Source of the DNA: VAXT01 sp963850415
GTDB lineage: Bacteria > Actinomycetota > Thermoleophilia > Gaiellales > Gaiellaceae
Assembly (NCBI GenBank): GCA_963850415.1
Contig: CAWKLE010000003.1
Span: forward strand, 806,001-870,000
DNA length: 64,000 bases
Direction: 5' to 3'
Below the pieces are notes generated by a model, which made no database searches, had not been told where the DNA came from, and saw nothing but the letters and a program-made list of their open reading frames with translations. Below are positions 1 through 7,668 of the stretch, in pieces. Within the stretch, counting starts at the first letter, position 1; each line of letters starts with the position of its first letter. The translations under genes and the position numbers were made by a program.

Positions 1-365
1 GTGTGCACACCCGAGCCGTAGAGGAACTGCGAGATCTGCGGGGCGAACAGCTCTCCTGCGGCGAGCGCGATCGTCGCCGCGCCCATCGTGAACCAGAACG
101 AGGTGCGAACGACCGTCAGTCGCTCACGGTCGGTCTCCGCGCGGAAGTAGAAGCGGAAGAACGAGCTCTGGATCCCGGCACGGAGGAGCGCGAAGATAAC
201 CGCCGTCAGCGCGACGAGAGCCTCGATCGCCCCGTAGTCGGAGGGCGAGAGGAAGCGTGTGTAGAGCGGGAGCAGGAGGACGGCGACGAGCCGCTGGATC
301 AGGCCGCCGACGCCGTAGATCGCCGAGTGCTTGCCGAGCCGCCTGATCTCCTGGGCGAGCCCCAT
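1..365 (-). CDS. Polysaccharide flippase (Wzx-like), N-terminal part, runs off the window
   Basis: The minus strand from the ATG at 365 is open to the window edge, giving about 121 residues. They begin MGLAQEIRRLGKHSAIYG and continue with hydrophobic stretches (LIQRLVAVLLLPLYTRFL, then ALVALTAVIFALL). The order 'loop, helix, LPLYTRFLSPSDYG' is characteristic of the MATE/Wzx oligosaccharide flippase superfamily, which moves lipid-linked repeat units across the membrane. The start directly follows the stop of the upstream GT4 gene (stop at 366-368), so the two are probably translationally coupled. The C-terminal three quarters lie outside the window. Family is fairly sure; substrate unknown. 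Confidence 0.75.
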   Translation of the reverse strand, partial: MGLAQEIRRLGKHSAIYGVGGLIQRLVAVLLLPLYTRFLSPSDYGAIEALVALTAVIFALLRAGIQSSFFRFYFRAETDRERLTVVRTSFWFTMGAATIALAAGELFAPQISQFLYGSGVH

Positions 366-1307
366 CTACAGCCGACCGTAGAGGTCGAGCAGGCGGTCGG
401 TCATCCGCTCGACGTCGTGCACTTCCTCGACGTACGCGCGCCCCGCCTCGCCCAGGCGCTTGCGCTCCTCGAACGACTCCACGAGCGGCCGCAGCACGTC
501 CACGAGGTCGTCCTTCGTCGTCCGCACGATCGGCACCTTCAAGCCGAACGCCTCCTCGGTCTGCCGCACCGCGTCCTCGTCCAGCGACGTGACGACCGGC
601 TTCCCGAGCGCCATGCCCTCGATCGTGAACACGCCGTGCCAGTCGCGGAGCACCTGGTCGACGACGATGTCGGCCTGCTTGTAGCGCTCGAGCGCCTCCT
701 CGTTGCGGACCCCGTGGACGACGTCGAGGTCGACCGGGAGCTCCTTGCAGGCCTCGATCACGTGCTCGGTGCCCTTCTTCTCCTTGTTCGACGGCGCGTG
801 GACGATGCGGACGCGTTCCCGCTCGACCGGCGGGACCGGGTCGTACGCGGTGAGGTCGATCCCGGGCGGCAGCACCTCGGCGTCGTACGGGATGAAGCGC
901 AGGGCCGCGAACGAGCCCACCACGCGCGCGTCGGCCTTCAGGCCGTACATGAGCTGCTCCTTCGGCCGCTCGCGGATGTCCGCGCCGAGGAAGTGGAAGA
1001 GCGACTTGCGGCGTGTGGCCTTCAGGATCGGGAACTGGAGGCTCTTCGGGACGAGCGTGAGCCCGAAGTAGAAGTGGAAGATGTCCGTCTGGGGGAGGAG
1101 CTTCGAGAAGGCGCGCCACTGGACCGCCTGCTGGCGGAGCAGGCCGTGGCGAGGCCGCTTCAGGTCCCAGTCGGCCTGATCCGGCCGGAACGGCTGTGTG
1201 TTGAAGACGACGAGCCGCGCGTCGATGCCGCGCCTGCGCAGCGCCTCCACGTTCGTCCAGCCAACCCCGGCCAGGTTGACCGGGCAGTGCGTCACTCGGA
1301 GGGCCAT
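366..1307 (-). CDS. Glycosyltransferase, GT4-like (GT-B fold), short form
   Basis: A 313-residue protein starting MALRVTHCPVNLAGVGW. The open frame continues upstream, but that part overlaps the SSI-like gene and has random-looking composition, so the ATG at 1307 is preferred. Residues about 145-152 (LPPGIDL) and 228-240 (FTIEGMALGKPVV) match the hinge and the nucleotide-sugar-binding E-x-G-x-x-x-G-P segment of family 4 retaining glycosyltransferases. It is shorter than the usual 360-400 residues, mainly in the N-terminal acceptor domain. It probably adds a sugar to a lipid-linked glycan at the cytoplasmic face. Donor and acceptor cannot be read from the sequence. It sits in one operon with the flippase downstream. 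Confidence 0.8.
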   Translation of the reverse strand: MALRVTHCPVNLAGVGWTNVEALRRRGIDARLVVFNTQPFRPDQADWDLKRPRHGLLRQQAVQWRAFSKLLPQTDIFHFYFGLTLVPKSLQFPILKATRRKSLFHFLGADIRERPKEQLMYGLKADARVVGSFAALRFIPYDAEVLPPGIDLTAYDPVPPVERERVRIVHAPSNKEKKGTEHVIEACKELPVDLDVVHGVRNEEALERYKQADIVVDQVLRDWHGVFTIEGMALGKPVVTSLDEDAVRQTEEAFGLKVPIVRTTKDDLVDVLRPLVESFEERKRLGEAGRAYVEEVHDVERMTDRLLDLYGRL

Positions 1308-1316
1308 CGGCCCGGA

Positions 1317-1322
1317 AGTATC
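1317..1322 (-). promoter_or_regulatory. Possible -10 box for the GT4 gene
   Basis: On the minus strand the hexamer GATACT lies 9 nt before the ATG at 1307, in the 16-bp gap after the SSI-like gene. It resembles the leaderless -10 boxes elsewhere in the window but departs from TANNNT at position 1, so it is weak evidence for an internal operon promoter. Confidence 0.3.
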
Positions 1323-1323
1323 G

Positions 1324-1722
1324 TCAGCTGATACCAGGGAAGAGGAAGTCGACCTTCTTCCAGCGTTCGAGCTCGCAGCCGTTTCCGCGGCTGAACTGCG
1401 TGTCGACGGGCTCCCCGTTGAACGTGCCGCTGACGTCGGCGATCTCGGGCCCGCCGTAGATCTGCGTGCAGGCCGTGCCCGCTGGGACGGGCGCGAACGG
1501 ATCGTGGATCTGCCCCAGCTTGCGGCAGGCCTCGGCGGCATCCGGCAGGGTGCCGCCCGGGGGACAGTGCAGCGTCCAGAGCTTCGTCGGCGCCTCAGAG
1601 CCGCGGATCGAGATCGAGATCTGGAGGTCGGCCGTCGGGCCGTCGGCGGCTTTGTCCGAGCCCGCACGGCTTGTGCAGCCGGTCACGGCGAGCGCCGCCA
1701 GGGTCAGCGCGGCTATTCGCAT
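1324..1722 (-). CDS. Subtilisin-inhibitor-like (SSI family) lipoprotein
   Basis: A 132-residue protein. The first 16 residues form a signal peptide ending in a lipobox (VTGC), so the mature protein is probably lipid-anchored outside the membrane. The rest resembles the Streptomyces subtilisin inhibitor family. It has four cysteines in the mature part (enough for the two SSI disulfides), a CTQIYGGP segment where SSI has its reactive loop, and a C-terminal SRGNGCELERW block like SSI 'FSNxC'. Inhibition of a serine protease is inferred from the family and not shown here. It lies 4 nt after the IF-2B-like gene and before the GT4 gene, an unusual place for a protease inhibitor. Confidence 0.8.
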   Translation of the reverse strand: MRIAALTLAALAVTGCTSRAGSDKAADGPTADLQISISIRGSEAPTKLWTLHCPPGGTLPDAAEACRKLGQIHDPFAPVPAGTACTQIYGGPEIADVSGTFNGEPVDTQFSRGNGCELERWKKVDFLFPGIS

Positions 1723-1726
1723 CCGG

Positions 1727-2608
1727 CTAGACCGCGTTCGCGGGGAGGAGCAGCGCGTAGCCGTCGCGCAGGAACGGCGTGCGGTCGACGAGCGCTCCGA
1801 CGCAGTCGGATGGCGTCGCGCCTTCCTCCGTGACGATCTCGCTGATCAGGTCCGGCGGCGTCATCTCGAAGAGCGTGCGCTCGGCCTCGCTCGGCGCGGG
1901 GGCGGACGCAGCTTCGATCGGGGCGAGCTTGATGATCTCGCACGCGACGACGGTGGGTATGCCACGGGCCGCAGCGGCCTCGGCCAGCGCCGTCGTCCCG
2001 ATCTTGTTGTTGAGCGTCCCGTCGCGGAAGACGGTGTCGGCCCCGATCAGGAAGATCGTTGCGTCGTCGAGCGCGGACGATGCGTCCGCGTCCTCGACGA
2101 GCTCGATGTTCAATCCTTCGCCGCGCAGCTCCTCGGCGAATGCACGTCCTTCGCCGACGGGCTCCGAGACGGTGCAGATCGCCCGGGCCGGTGGTGTGTG
2201 GACGAGGGCCTCGCGAACGGTGGCTGAAGCCGAGTGAGTGAGGACGACTGCGTCCTTGAGGCGTTCCTGGAGCTGGATCGCAATCGAGGCGGCGGCCCGC
2301 TCGCGGCCCTGGAGGATCGACTGGCCCTCTTCCGAGACGAGCTGCCGGAGCTGGTCCGGCTCGAGGAACGTGTGGGCGTTCGCGGCGGCGAGAACCCGGC
2401 CCGCGGCGCCCGCGATCGCGCCGACGCCGGGCCTGCTCTCGGACAGCTGCCGGCCGGCGTTCATCAGCGCGTCGAACAGCTCGACGGAGGTCTCGAAGGG
2501 CTGTTCCGCGACCTCGAGCAGCGTCTCGACGGTGCGGCGCGCCATCCAGCTGGCGCCGTGCTCGCGATCGGCGGTCAGCTCCTCGACGACGGCGGCAAGG
2601 CCTGCCAT
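1727..2608 (-). CDS. IF-2B / ribose-1,5-bisphosphate isomerase-like protein
   Basis: A 293-residue protein of the eIF-2B alpha/beta/delta superfamily. The C-terminal half has the family block (residues about 170-215): FLIGADTVFRDGTLNNKIGT, followed by ALAEAAAARGIPTVVACEIIKL. Bacterial and archaeal members include ribose-1,5-bisphosphate isomerase and methylthioribose-1-phosphate isomerase, so a sugar-phosphate isomerase role is possible. Actinobacterial members are usually annotated only as IF-2B-like and I do not assign a substrate. The ATG at 2608 has a TAAACT box 6 nt upstream and no Shine-Dalgarno sequence. It is first in the minus-strand operon that continues into the SSI-like, GT4 and flippase genes. 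Confidence 0.75.
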   Translation of the reverse strand: MAGLAAVVEELTADREHGASWMARRTVETLLEVAEQPFETSVELFDALMNAGRQLSESRPGVGAIAGAAGRVLAAANAHTFLEPDQLRQLVSEEGQSILQGRERAAASIAIQLQERLKDAVVLTHSASATVREALVHTPPARAICTVSEPVGEGRAFAEELRGEGLNIELVEDADASSALDDATIFLIGADTVFRDGTLNNKIGTTALAEAAAARGIPTVVACEIIKLAPIEAASAPAPSEAERTLFEMTPPDLISEIVTEEGATPSDCVGALVDRTPFLRDGYALLLPANAV

Positions 2609-2614
2609 GCAGGG

Positions 2615-2620
2615 AGTTTA
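2615..2620 (-). promoter_or_regulatory. -10 box TAAACT, leaderless promoter of the IF-2B-like gene
   Basis: TAAACT on the minus strand with 6 nt to the ATG at 2608. With transcription starting 6-7 nt after a -10 box, the mRNA would begin at or next to the start codon. It faces away from the promoter at 2633. Confidence 0.6.
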
Positions 2621-2632
2621 TCCGTAGGCAGT

Positions 2633-2638
2633 TACATT
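2633..2638 (+). promoter_or_regulatory. -10 box TACATT, leaderless promoter of the GT2 gene
   Basis: TACATT with 6 nt to the GTG at 2645 and no purine-rich ribosome site between. The whole divergent control region between the two start codons is only 36 bp. Confidence 0.6.
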
Positions 2639-2644
2639 TCCGGC

Positions 2645-3619
2645 GTGGCCAGTCTCGGCCAAGAGACGTTCGTCGCGCCGCTTGCGCTCGATCCCGACGC
2701 GCCGTCGCCGTCGATCTCGGTCGTGATTCCCGTCTACAACGAGGGGCCGCGGCTGGCCGAGCTCTACTCGCGGACGGCCGCGACGCTCGACGAAGCGGCG
2801 CGCACGTTCGAGCTGATCTTCGTCGACGACGGGTCGACCGACGGCACGTTTGCGGAGCTCGAACGGCTTCACGACGCGGACGAGCGCGTGCGGGCGGTTC
2901 GCCTCAAGCGGAACTTCGGGCAGCACGCGGCGATGCACGCAGGCCTCGTGCGCTCGCGCGGAGAGATCTGGGTGACGATGGACGGCGACCTCCAGAACGC
3001 GCCGGAGGACCTGCCGCGGCTGATCGCCGCCGTCGAGGAGGGAGCCGACGTCGCGAGCGGGACGCGCAACGCGCGCCGCGACTCCTGGGGGCGGACGATT
3101 CCGTCGCGCGTGATCAACGGGATGCTCCGTCGCTTCACGGGCGTCGACATCTCGGACTTCGGCTGCGCGTTCAACGCGTACCGGCGGAGTGCGATCGAGC
3201 CGATGCTCGGGGCGATCGGCAAGCAGAAGTTCACGAAGGCGCTCGTGCTGTCGGGCGGCGCGAGCGTCGCGGAGGTCGACGTCTCGCATGCGGCGCGGGC
3301 GGGCCGGTCCCGCTACTCGCCCTTGCGGTTGACGCGACTGGCGCTGCACGTGCTCGCCGGCTTCTGGCCCCAGCCGATCCAGTGGATCGGGGTCGCGCTG
3401 GGCGTGCTCTGCACGACGGCTGCGCTCGCCCTCGGGATCTACGGCGTCGTGTTCTGGATCAACGAGTCGAACTTCCCGGGACCGCTGTTCGGCGGCGTGG
3501 GCGTCATCTTCGTGCTCGGCATGCAGGGCTTCATCCTGGCCCTCGTCGGCGAGTACCTGGGCCGCATCCAGCGAGACGTCGAAGGCCGCCCGCTGTACAC
3601 GATCGACCGCGAGCTCTAG
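2645..3619 (+). CDS. Polyprenyl-phosphate glycosyltransferase (GT2, ArnC/GtrB-like)
   Basis: A 324-residue protein beginning at GTG 2645. The frame is open further upstream, but only this start follows a -10 box and avoids the divergent gene. Residues about 20-200 are a GT2 domain with VVIPVYNE, FVDDGSTDGT and the metal-binding DGDLQNAPEDL. Two C-terminal membrane helices (about 245-270 and 280-306) end in GEYLGRI, as in ArnC, GtrB and other enzymes that move a sugar from a nucleotide donor to undecaprenyl phosphate. The product would be a lipid-linked single sugar used by GT-C enzymes, of which this window has two or three. The gene ends tail-to-tail with the sulfotransferase gene. Confidence 0.88.
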   Translation: MASLGQETFVAPLALDPDAPSPSISVVIPVYNEGPRLAELYSRTAATLDEAARTFELIFVDDGSTDGTFAELERLHDADERVRAVRLKRNFGQHAAMHAGLVRSRGEIWVTMDGDLQNAPEDLPRLIAAVEEGADVASGTRNARRDSWGRTIPSRVINGMLRRFTGVDISDFGCAFNAYRRSAIEPMLGAIGKQKFTKALVLSGGASVAEVDVSHAARAGRSRYSPLRLTRLALHVLAGFWPQPIQWIGVALGVLCTTAALALGIYGVVFWINESNFPGPLFGGVGVIFVLGMQGFILALVGEYLGRIQRDVEGRPLYTIDREL

Positions 3620-4362
3620 CGGAGGAGGCTGGCGAACTCGGTCTCTGCCAGGGCGTCGCGGACCTCGCCGTAGTTCTCGATCAGCTCCTCGTGCGCGGTC
3701 GGGTTCAGCTTCTGGAGCGACGACGTGACCGGGGCCGGCTCGACGTCGAGGAACTCGAACAGGGACGCGAAGCCGCTCTCGTCGGCGGCCAGGTCCTCGT
3801 AGACGACTTCGGTGTACGGCAGCCCGACTCGCTTGAAGCGGACTCGCGCACCGGCGATCCCGCGTTCGTGAAGCGTCATCCGCCTCAGCAACGTGTTCGT
3901 GTCGAGGTTGAGGCGCACCTGCTCGACGTCCTCGCCGTCCCGTGCGTGAAGCCGACCCTCCCGCGCGGCGCCCGCCTCCTTCGAGAGGACCACGTCCAGA
4001 GCGTTGCGGCGGATCAGGTGGATGATGCGGACGCGCTTGAGCCACAGCGCGGGCATGAGCGGTCTGCTGATCCGCGACAACTGGCTGTACATGAGCTTGA
4101 ACCCGACCGCGTCGATCCCCGCCCGCTCGCGATACGCCTGTCCGAGGTACTCCCACAGCCAGTACGGCTTCGTGATCCGATATTTCCCGCGGGCATATGT
4201 CTGCCAGTACGGAAGGTCCTGCTCCTGGCCCCACTTCGGCTTGCCCTCGCCGCCGTGCATGAAGAGCTCGGAGTAGGCGATGACCTTCGGGTGGCTCGTC
4301 AGCATGTCGACGACCCAGGTGGAGCCGCTGCGCTGGGTTGAGAGCACGACGAAGTTCGTCAC
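3616..4362 (-). CDS. Sulfotransferase (PAPS-dependent, Stf0/NodH-like)
   Basis: A 248-residue cytoplasmic protein. STQRSGSTW at residues 8-16 is the 5'-phosphosulfate-binding loop. IIHLIRRNALDVVLSK (about 113-128) is the 3'-phosphate-binding motif with its arginine and serine. This identifies a PAPS-dependent sulfotransferase, closest in look to NodH/Stf0-type carbohydrate sulfotransferases. By context it probably sulfates a sugar of the polysaccharide or its lipid-linked precursor. It starts at GTG 4362, 8 nt from a TAGGCT box, and shares its stop bases with the convergent GT2 gene in the palindrome CTAG (3616-3619). Confidence 0.85.
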   Translation of the reverse strand: MTNFVVLSTQRSGSTWVVDMLTSHPKVIAYSELFMHGGEGKPKWGQEQDLPYWQTYARGKYRITKPYWLWEYLGQAYRERAGIDAVGFKLMYSQLSRISRPLMPALWLKRVRIIHLIRRNALDVVLSKEAGAAREGRLHARDGEDVEQVRLNLDTNTLLRRMTLHERGIAGARVRFKRVGLPYTEVVYEDLAADESGFASLFEFLDVEPAPVTSSLQKLNPTAHEELIENYGEVRDALAETEFASLLR

Positions 4363-4370
4363 GGCCGGAG

Positions 4371-4384
4371 AGCCTAGCTAGGCT
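4371..4384. promoter_or_regulatory. Perfect 14-bp palindrome holding two divergent -10 boxes
   Basis: AGCCTAGCTAGGCT is its own reverse complement. Each strand reads TAGGCT exactly 8 nt before a GTG start: 4362 on minus (sulfotransferase) and 4393 on plus (dehydratase). The two -10 hexamers occupy the two halves of one palindrome, so the two promoters overlap almost completely. The same palindrome could also be bound by a dimeric regulator. Confidence 0.65.
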
Positions 4385-4392
4385 TGCGGGCC

Positions 4393-5391
4393 GTGAAGGC
4401 GAAGCGCGTACTCGTCACCGGCGGCGCCGGGTTCATCCCCTCGAACTTCGTGCGCCACATCCTGCAGGCGACGCCGTACGAGGTCGTTTCCCTAGACGCG
4501 CTCACGTACGCGGGCAGCATGGAAAACCTCGCCGCGGTCACCTCGCACGAGCGTCACTCGTTCGTGCACGGCGACATTCGCGACCCGGATCTCGTCCGCG
4601 AGGTCGTCGCCGGAGTCGACGTGATCGTGAACGCAGCCGCCGAGTCGCACGTCGAGAAGTCGATCGAGGCCGGCGCGTCCGAGTTCGTGACGACCAACGT
4701 CGAGGGCACCCAGATCCTGCTCGACGCGATCCGCGAACAACCCGTCGAGCGCTTCATCCTCTTCTCGTCCAGCGAGGTCTACGGCACCGCGCTCTACGAG
4801 CCCATGGACGAGGAGCACCCGCTCAACCCGCGCAGTCCGTACGCGGCGACCAAGGCGGGAGCCGACCGCCTCGCCTACTCGTACTACGTCACCTACGGGC
4901 TCCCGATCGTGATCGTGCGCCCGTTCAACAACTACGGCCCGCGCCAGCATCCGGAGAAGGTGATCCCGCGCTTCATCACGCAGGCGCTCTCCGGCGAGCC
5001 GCTGACGATCCACGGCGACGGGCACGCGAGCCGCGACTGGCTCTACGTCGACGACGACGCCGAGGCGATCGAGGCGATCATCGCTGCCGACGACTCTGTT
5101 GTCGGCGAGGTGATCAACGTCGCGACCGGTGTCGACGTTCCGGTGACGGAGATCGCGTCGAAGGTGCTCGAGATGCTCGGCAAGCCGGGCTCGCTGACGG
5201 TGAACGTCGAGGAGCGGCTCGGCCAGGTCGACCGGCACATCGGCTCGACCGACAAGGCGGAGCGGCTGCTCGGCTGGCGGGCGCGAACGTCGTTCGAGGA
5301 CGGGCTCGAGCGCACCATCTCGTGGTACCGCGACAATGAGGCCTGGTGGAGGGCCCCGGAGCGGCGACCGGCAGACGTCTTCTCGTCCTAG
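4393..5391 (+). CDS. NAD-dependent sugar 4,6-dehydratase/epimerase (RmlB-like SDR)
   Basis: A 332-residue extended short-chain dehydrogenase. The nucleotide motif is TGGAGFIPSN (residues 9-18), where the third glycine of GxxGxxG is proline (P16). SSSEVYG (about 118-124) and YAATK (about 146) supply the Ser/Tyr/Lys catalytic triad. RPFNNYGPRQ and DWLYVDDDAEA match dTDP-glucose 4,6-dehydratase and UDP-sugar relatives such as LegB. With an aminotransferase two genes on, it probably makes the 4-keto-6-deoxy intermediate of an amino sugar. The start is GTG 4393 because of the -10 box; a TTG at 4384 lies in that box. The ATP-grasp gene begins inside its last 46 bases. Confidence 0.82.
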   Translation: MKAKRVLVTGGAGFIPSNFVRHILQATPYEVVSLDALTYAGSMENLAAVTSHERHSFVHGDIRDPDLVREVVAGVDVIVNAAAESHVEKSIEAGASEFVTTNVEGTQILLDAIREQPVERFILFSSSEVYGTALYEPMDEEHPLNPRSPYAATKAGADRLAYSYYVTYGLPIVIVRPFNNYGPRQHPEKVIPRFITQALSGEPLTIHGDGHASRDWLYVDDDAEAIEAIIAADDSVVGEVINVATGVDVPVTEIASKVLEMLGKPGSLTVNVEERLGQVDRHIGSTDKAERLLGWRARTSFEDGLERTISWYRDNEAWWRAPERRPADVFSS

Positions 5392-6551
5392 GGGCCGGGC
5401 CGGCGCAGCTCGGTCTGCTCGGGGCGGCTCGGGAGCACGGGCTGTTCGTGATCGCGCTCGACCGCGACCCGACCGCGCCGGGGTTCCGGTACGCGGACCG
5501 GCGGGCGATCATCTCGACCGAGGACGAGCAGGGCATCGAGCGACTCGCCTCGGCTGAACGCGTCGAGGGGATCATCGCCCCGGGCATCGACTGGCCGGTA
5601 GGGATCGCCGCGCGCATCGCCGAGCGGATGGGGCTGCCGCATCCGATCGAGGCCGTGGTTGCGAACCGGGCGGTCTCGAAGCAGAAGCAGCGGGAGGCGC
5701 TCGCCGAGGCGAAGGTGCCGCAGCCGAGCTGGCACATCGTCTCGGAGCCGGAGGACGGGCTGCCGGTTCCGTCGGTCGTCAAGGCGCCCGACCGGCAGGG
5801 GCAGAAGGGCCTGACGCTCGTGCGCTCCGAGGAGGAGCTTCCAGGTGCGATCGCGCGGGCGATCGAGGAGTCGCGGAGCGGCGTCGCGATCATCGAGGAG
5901 CTCGTCGACGGGCCCGAGGTGACCGTGAACGCGTTCTCGCTGCGCGGCGACTTCCATCCCCTGACCGTCACCGATCGCTTGACGGCCGAACCGCCGGCCT
6001 TCGGCGTTGCGCTCGCCCACGTCTGGCCGAGCGAGGCGGGTGGACAGGCGGCCGACGTGGCCGAGGCCGCGGTCCGCGCGCTCGGGATCGAGAACGGCCC
6101 GACCTACACCCAGCTCCGGATCGGGCCCGACGGGCCGCAGGTGATCGAGGTCGCGGCGCGCCTCGGGGGCGGTCACGATGCCGAATTGGCGAAACTCGCG
6201 CTCGGCGTGGACCTCAACGGCCTGGCGCTCCAAGCCGCGCTCGGCGAGCCGATCTGGTCCGCCGCCCTGCAACCGACGCCCGAGGTCGGCGGAGCGATCG
6301 TCCGCTTTCTCGTCCCGCCGGAAGGCGTGCTCGAACAGGTCGAGGGCGCAGACGAGGCACGTGCGGTCGAAGGCGTCCGTGATGTACGCATCTACCGCGA
6401 GCCGGGCCATGTGTTCGGCCCGTTCCAGCGCGGTGCAGACCGGGCCGGCGCGGTGCTTGCGATCGGGGACAGCCGCGAGGAGGTCCTGGAACGATCCGAC
6501 GAGGCCGCTCGTCTCATACGCTTCAAGGTCGGTGCAGAAAGTCTCGTCTGA
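5346..6551 (+). CDS. ATP-grasp ligase (PurK/CarB-like), first of three
   Basis: A 401-residue ATP-grasp protein. The N-terminal pre-ATP-grasp fold starts RRLLVLGAGPAQLGLL. VVKAPDRQGQKG (about 140) carries the ATP-binding lysine, and IEVAARLGGGHDAE (about 265) carries the Mg-binding carboxylate. Such enzymes join a carboxylate to an amine or similar nucleophile through an acyl phosphate. Lying between a sugar dehydratase and an aminotransferase, it may acylate the amino sugar with an amino acid or add a one-carbon unit; this is inference. The only usable start is GTG 5346, inside the preceding gene, giving a 46-nt overlap that implies tight coupling. Confidence 0.8.
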   Translation: MEGPGAATGRRLLVLGAGPAQLGLLGAAREHGLFVIALDRDPTAPGFRYADRRAIISTEDEQGIERLASAERVEGIIAPGIDWPVGIAARIAERMGLPHPIEAVVANRAVSKQKQREALAEAKVPQPSWHIVSEPEDGLPVPSVVKAPDRQGQKGLTLVRSEEELPGAIARAIEESRSGVAIIEELVDGPEVTVNAFSLRGDFHPLTVTDRLTAEPPAFGVALAHVWPSEAGGQAADVAEAAVRALGIENGPTYTQLRIGPDGPQVIEVAARLGGGHDAELAKLALGVDLNGLALQAALGEPIWSAALQPTPEVGGAIVRFLVPPEGVLEQVEGADEARAVEGVRDVRIYREPGHVFGPFQRGADRAGAVLAIGDSREEVLERSDEAARLIRFKVGAESLV

Positions 6552-6564
6552 GAAGAGGCCGACC

Positions 6565-7668
6565 ATGCTCGGGTTCCAGCCGCCGGCGATCGGCGACGAG
6601 GAGATCGAGGCCGTCGCCGAGACCCTGCGCTCGGGTTGGTTGACGACCGGGCCGCGCGCGGCCGAGCTCGAGCGGCGCTTCGCCGAGTACGTCCAGGCCG
6701 AGCATGTGCTCGCGGTCGCTTCCGGGACGGCCGCGCTCCACCTGGCGCTGCTCGCAGTCGGCGTCGGGCCCGGGGACGAGGTGATCACGACGCCCATCAC
6801 GTGGCCGGCGACGGCGAACGTGATCGTCCACGCGGGCGCGACTCCTGTCTTCGCAGATGTGCGCGACTCCGACCTCAACATCGACCCCGATCGCGTCGCG
6901 GAGCTGATCACCGAGAAGACGAAGGCGATCGTCCCGGTCGACCTCGCCGGGCAGCCCGCCGACCTCGACCCGCTGCTCACGCACGGGATCCCGCTCGTCG
7001 AGGACGCCGCGCACGCCGCCGAGAGCGTGTACCGCGGCCGCAAGATCGGCTCGATCGCCGAGGCGACCTGCTTCTCGCTCTACGCGACGAAGAACATCGC
7101 CGCGGGCGAGGGCGGCCTGATCTCGACGAACGACTCGAACGTCGCGGAGTCGATCGAGAACCTGCGCCTCATGCGACGCGGCGACGGCTCGCTCTACGAC
7201 ATCGTCGTCCCCGGCTACAAGGCCAACCTCTCCGACGTCCTGGCCTCGATCGCGCTCGTCCAGCTGGACAAGGTCGAGCGGCACGGAGAGATCCGGCAAC
7301 GTCAGTTCGCGCTCTACGACGAGGCGGTCGCGGAGCTCGACGGGATCGACGCGCTCGCCCGCGATCCGCGCGACACCCACGCGTACCACCTCTACGTCAT
7401 TCGGATCGATGCCGAGCGCGCCGGCGGCACCCGCGACGAGTACCAGCGGCTTCTTGCGGACGAGAACATCGCGACGAGCATCCACTTCCTCCCGGTCCAC
7501 AAGCTGACCGCGTACCGCAAGCTCCTGCCCGACCAGCCGCCGCTGCCCGTGGCGGAGCGTGCCGGCGCCGAGATCCTGTCGCTTCCGCTCTCCCCCGCGC
7601 ACTCGGACGACGACATCGCCGACGTGATCGCCGCGCTCGGCCGTGTGCACTCCTCCCTGACCAGATGA
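6565..7668 (+). CDS. DegT/DnrJ/EryC1/StrS-type sugar aminotransferase
   Basis: A 367-residue PLP enzyme. VASGTAALHLAL (51-62) binds the cofactor phosphate, EDAAHA (146-151) holds the pyridine-contacting aspartate, and Lys176 in SLYATKNIAAGEGG is the Schiff-base lysine. The family converts 4-keto (or 3-keto) nucleotide sugars into amino sugars, here probably using the product of the dehydratase at 4393. The ATG at 6565 has a good ribosome site (AGAAGAGG, 7 nt upstream) and lies 13 nt after the ATP-grasp stop. The next gene overlaps its stop as ATGA. Confidence 0.9.
   Translation: MLGFQPPAIGDEEIEAVAETLRSGWLTTGPRAAELERRFAEYVQAEHVLAVASGTAALHLALLAVGVGPGDEVITTPITWPATANVIVHAGATPVFADVRDSDLNIDPDRVAELITEKTKAIVPVDLAGQPADLDPLLTHGIPLVEDAAHAAESVYRGRKIGSIAEATCFSLYATKNIAAGEGGLISTNDSNVAESIENLRLMRRGDGSLYDIVVPGYKANLSDVLASIALVQLDKVERHGEIRQRQFALYDEAVAELDGIDALARDPRDTHAYHLYVIRIDAERAGGTRDEYQRLLADENIATSIHFLPVHKLTAYRKLLPDQPPLPVAERAGAEILSLPLSPAHSDDDIADVIAALGRVHSSLTR

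Noticed and set aside
2234..2644. N-terminal extension of the GT2 gene up to 2234
   Set aside because: It would run through the IF-2B-like gene on the other strand and past both -10 boxes; GTG 2645 fits the family length.
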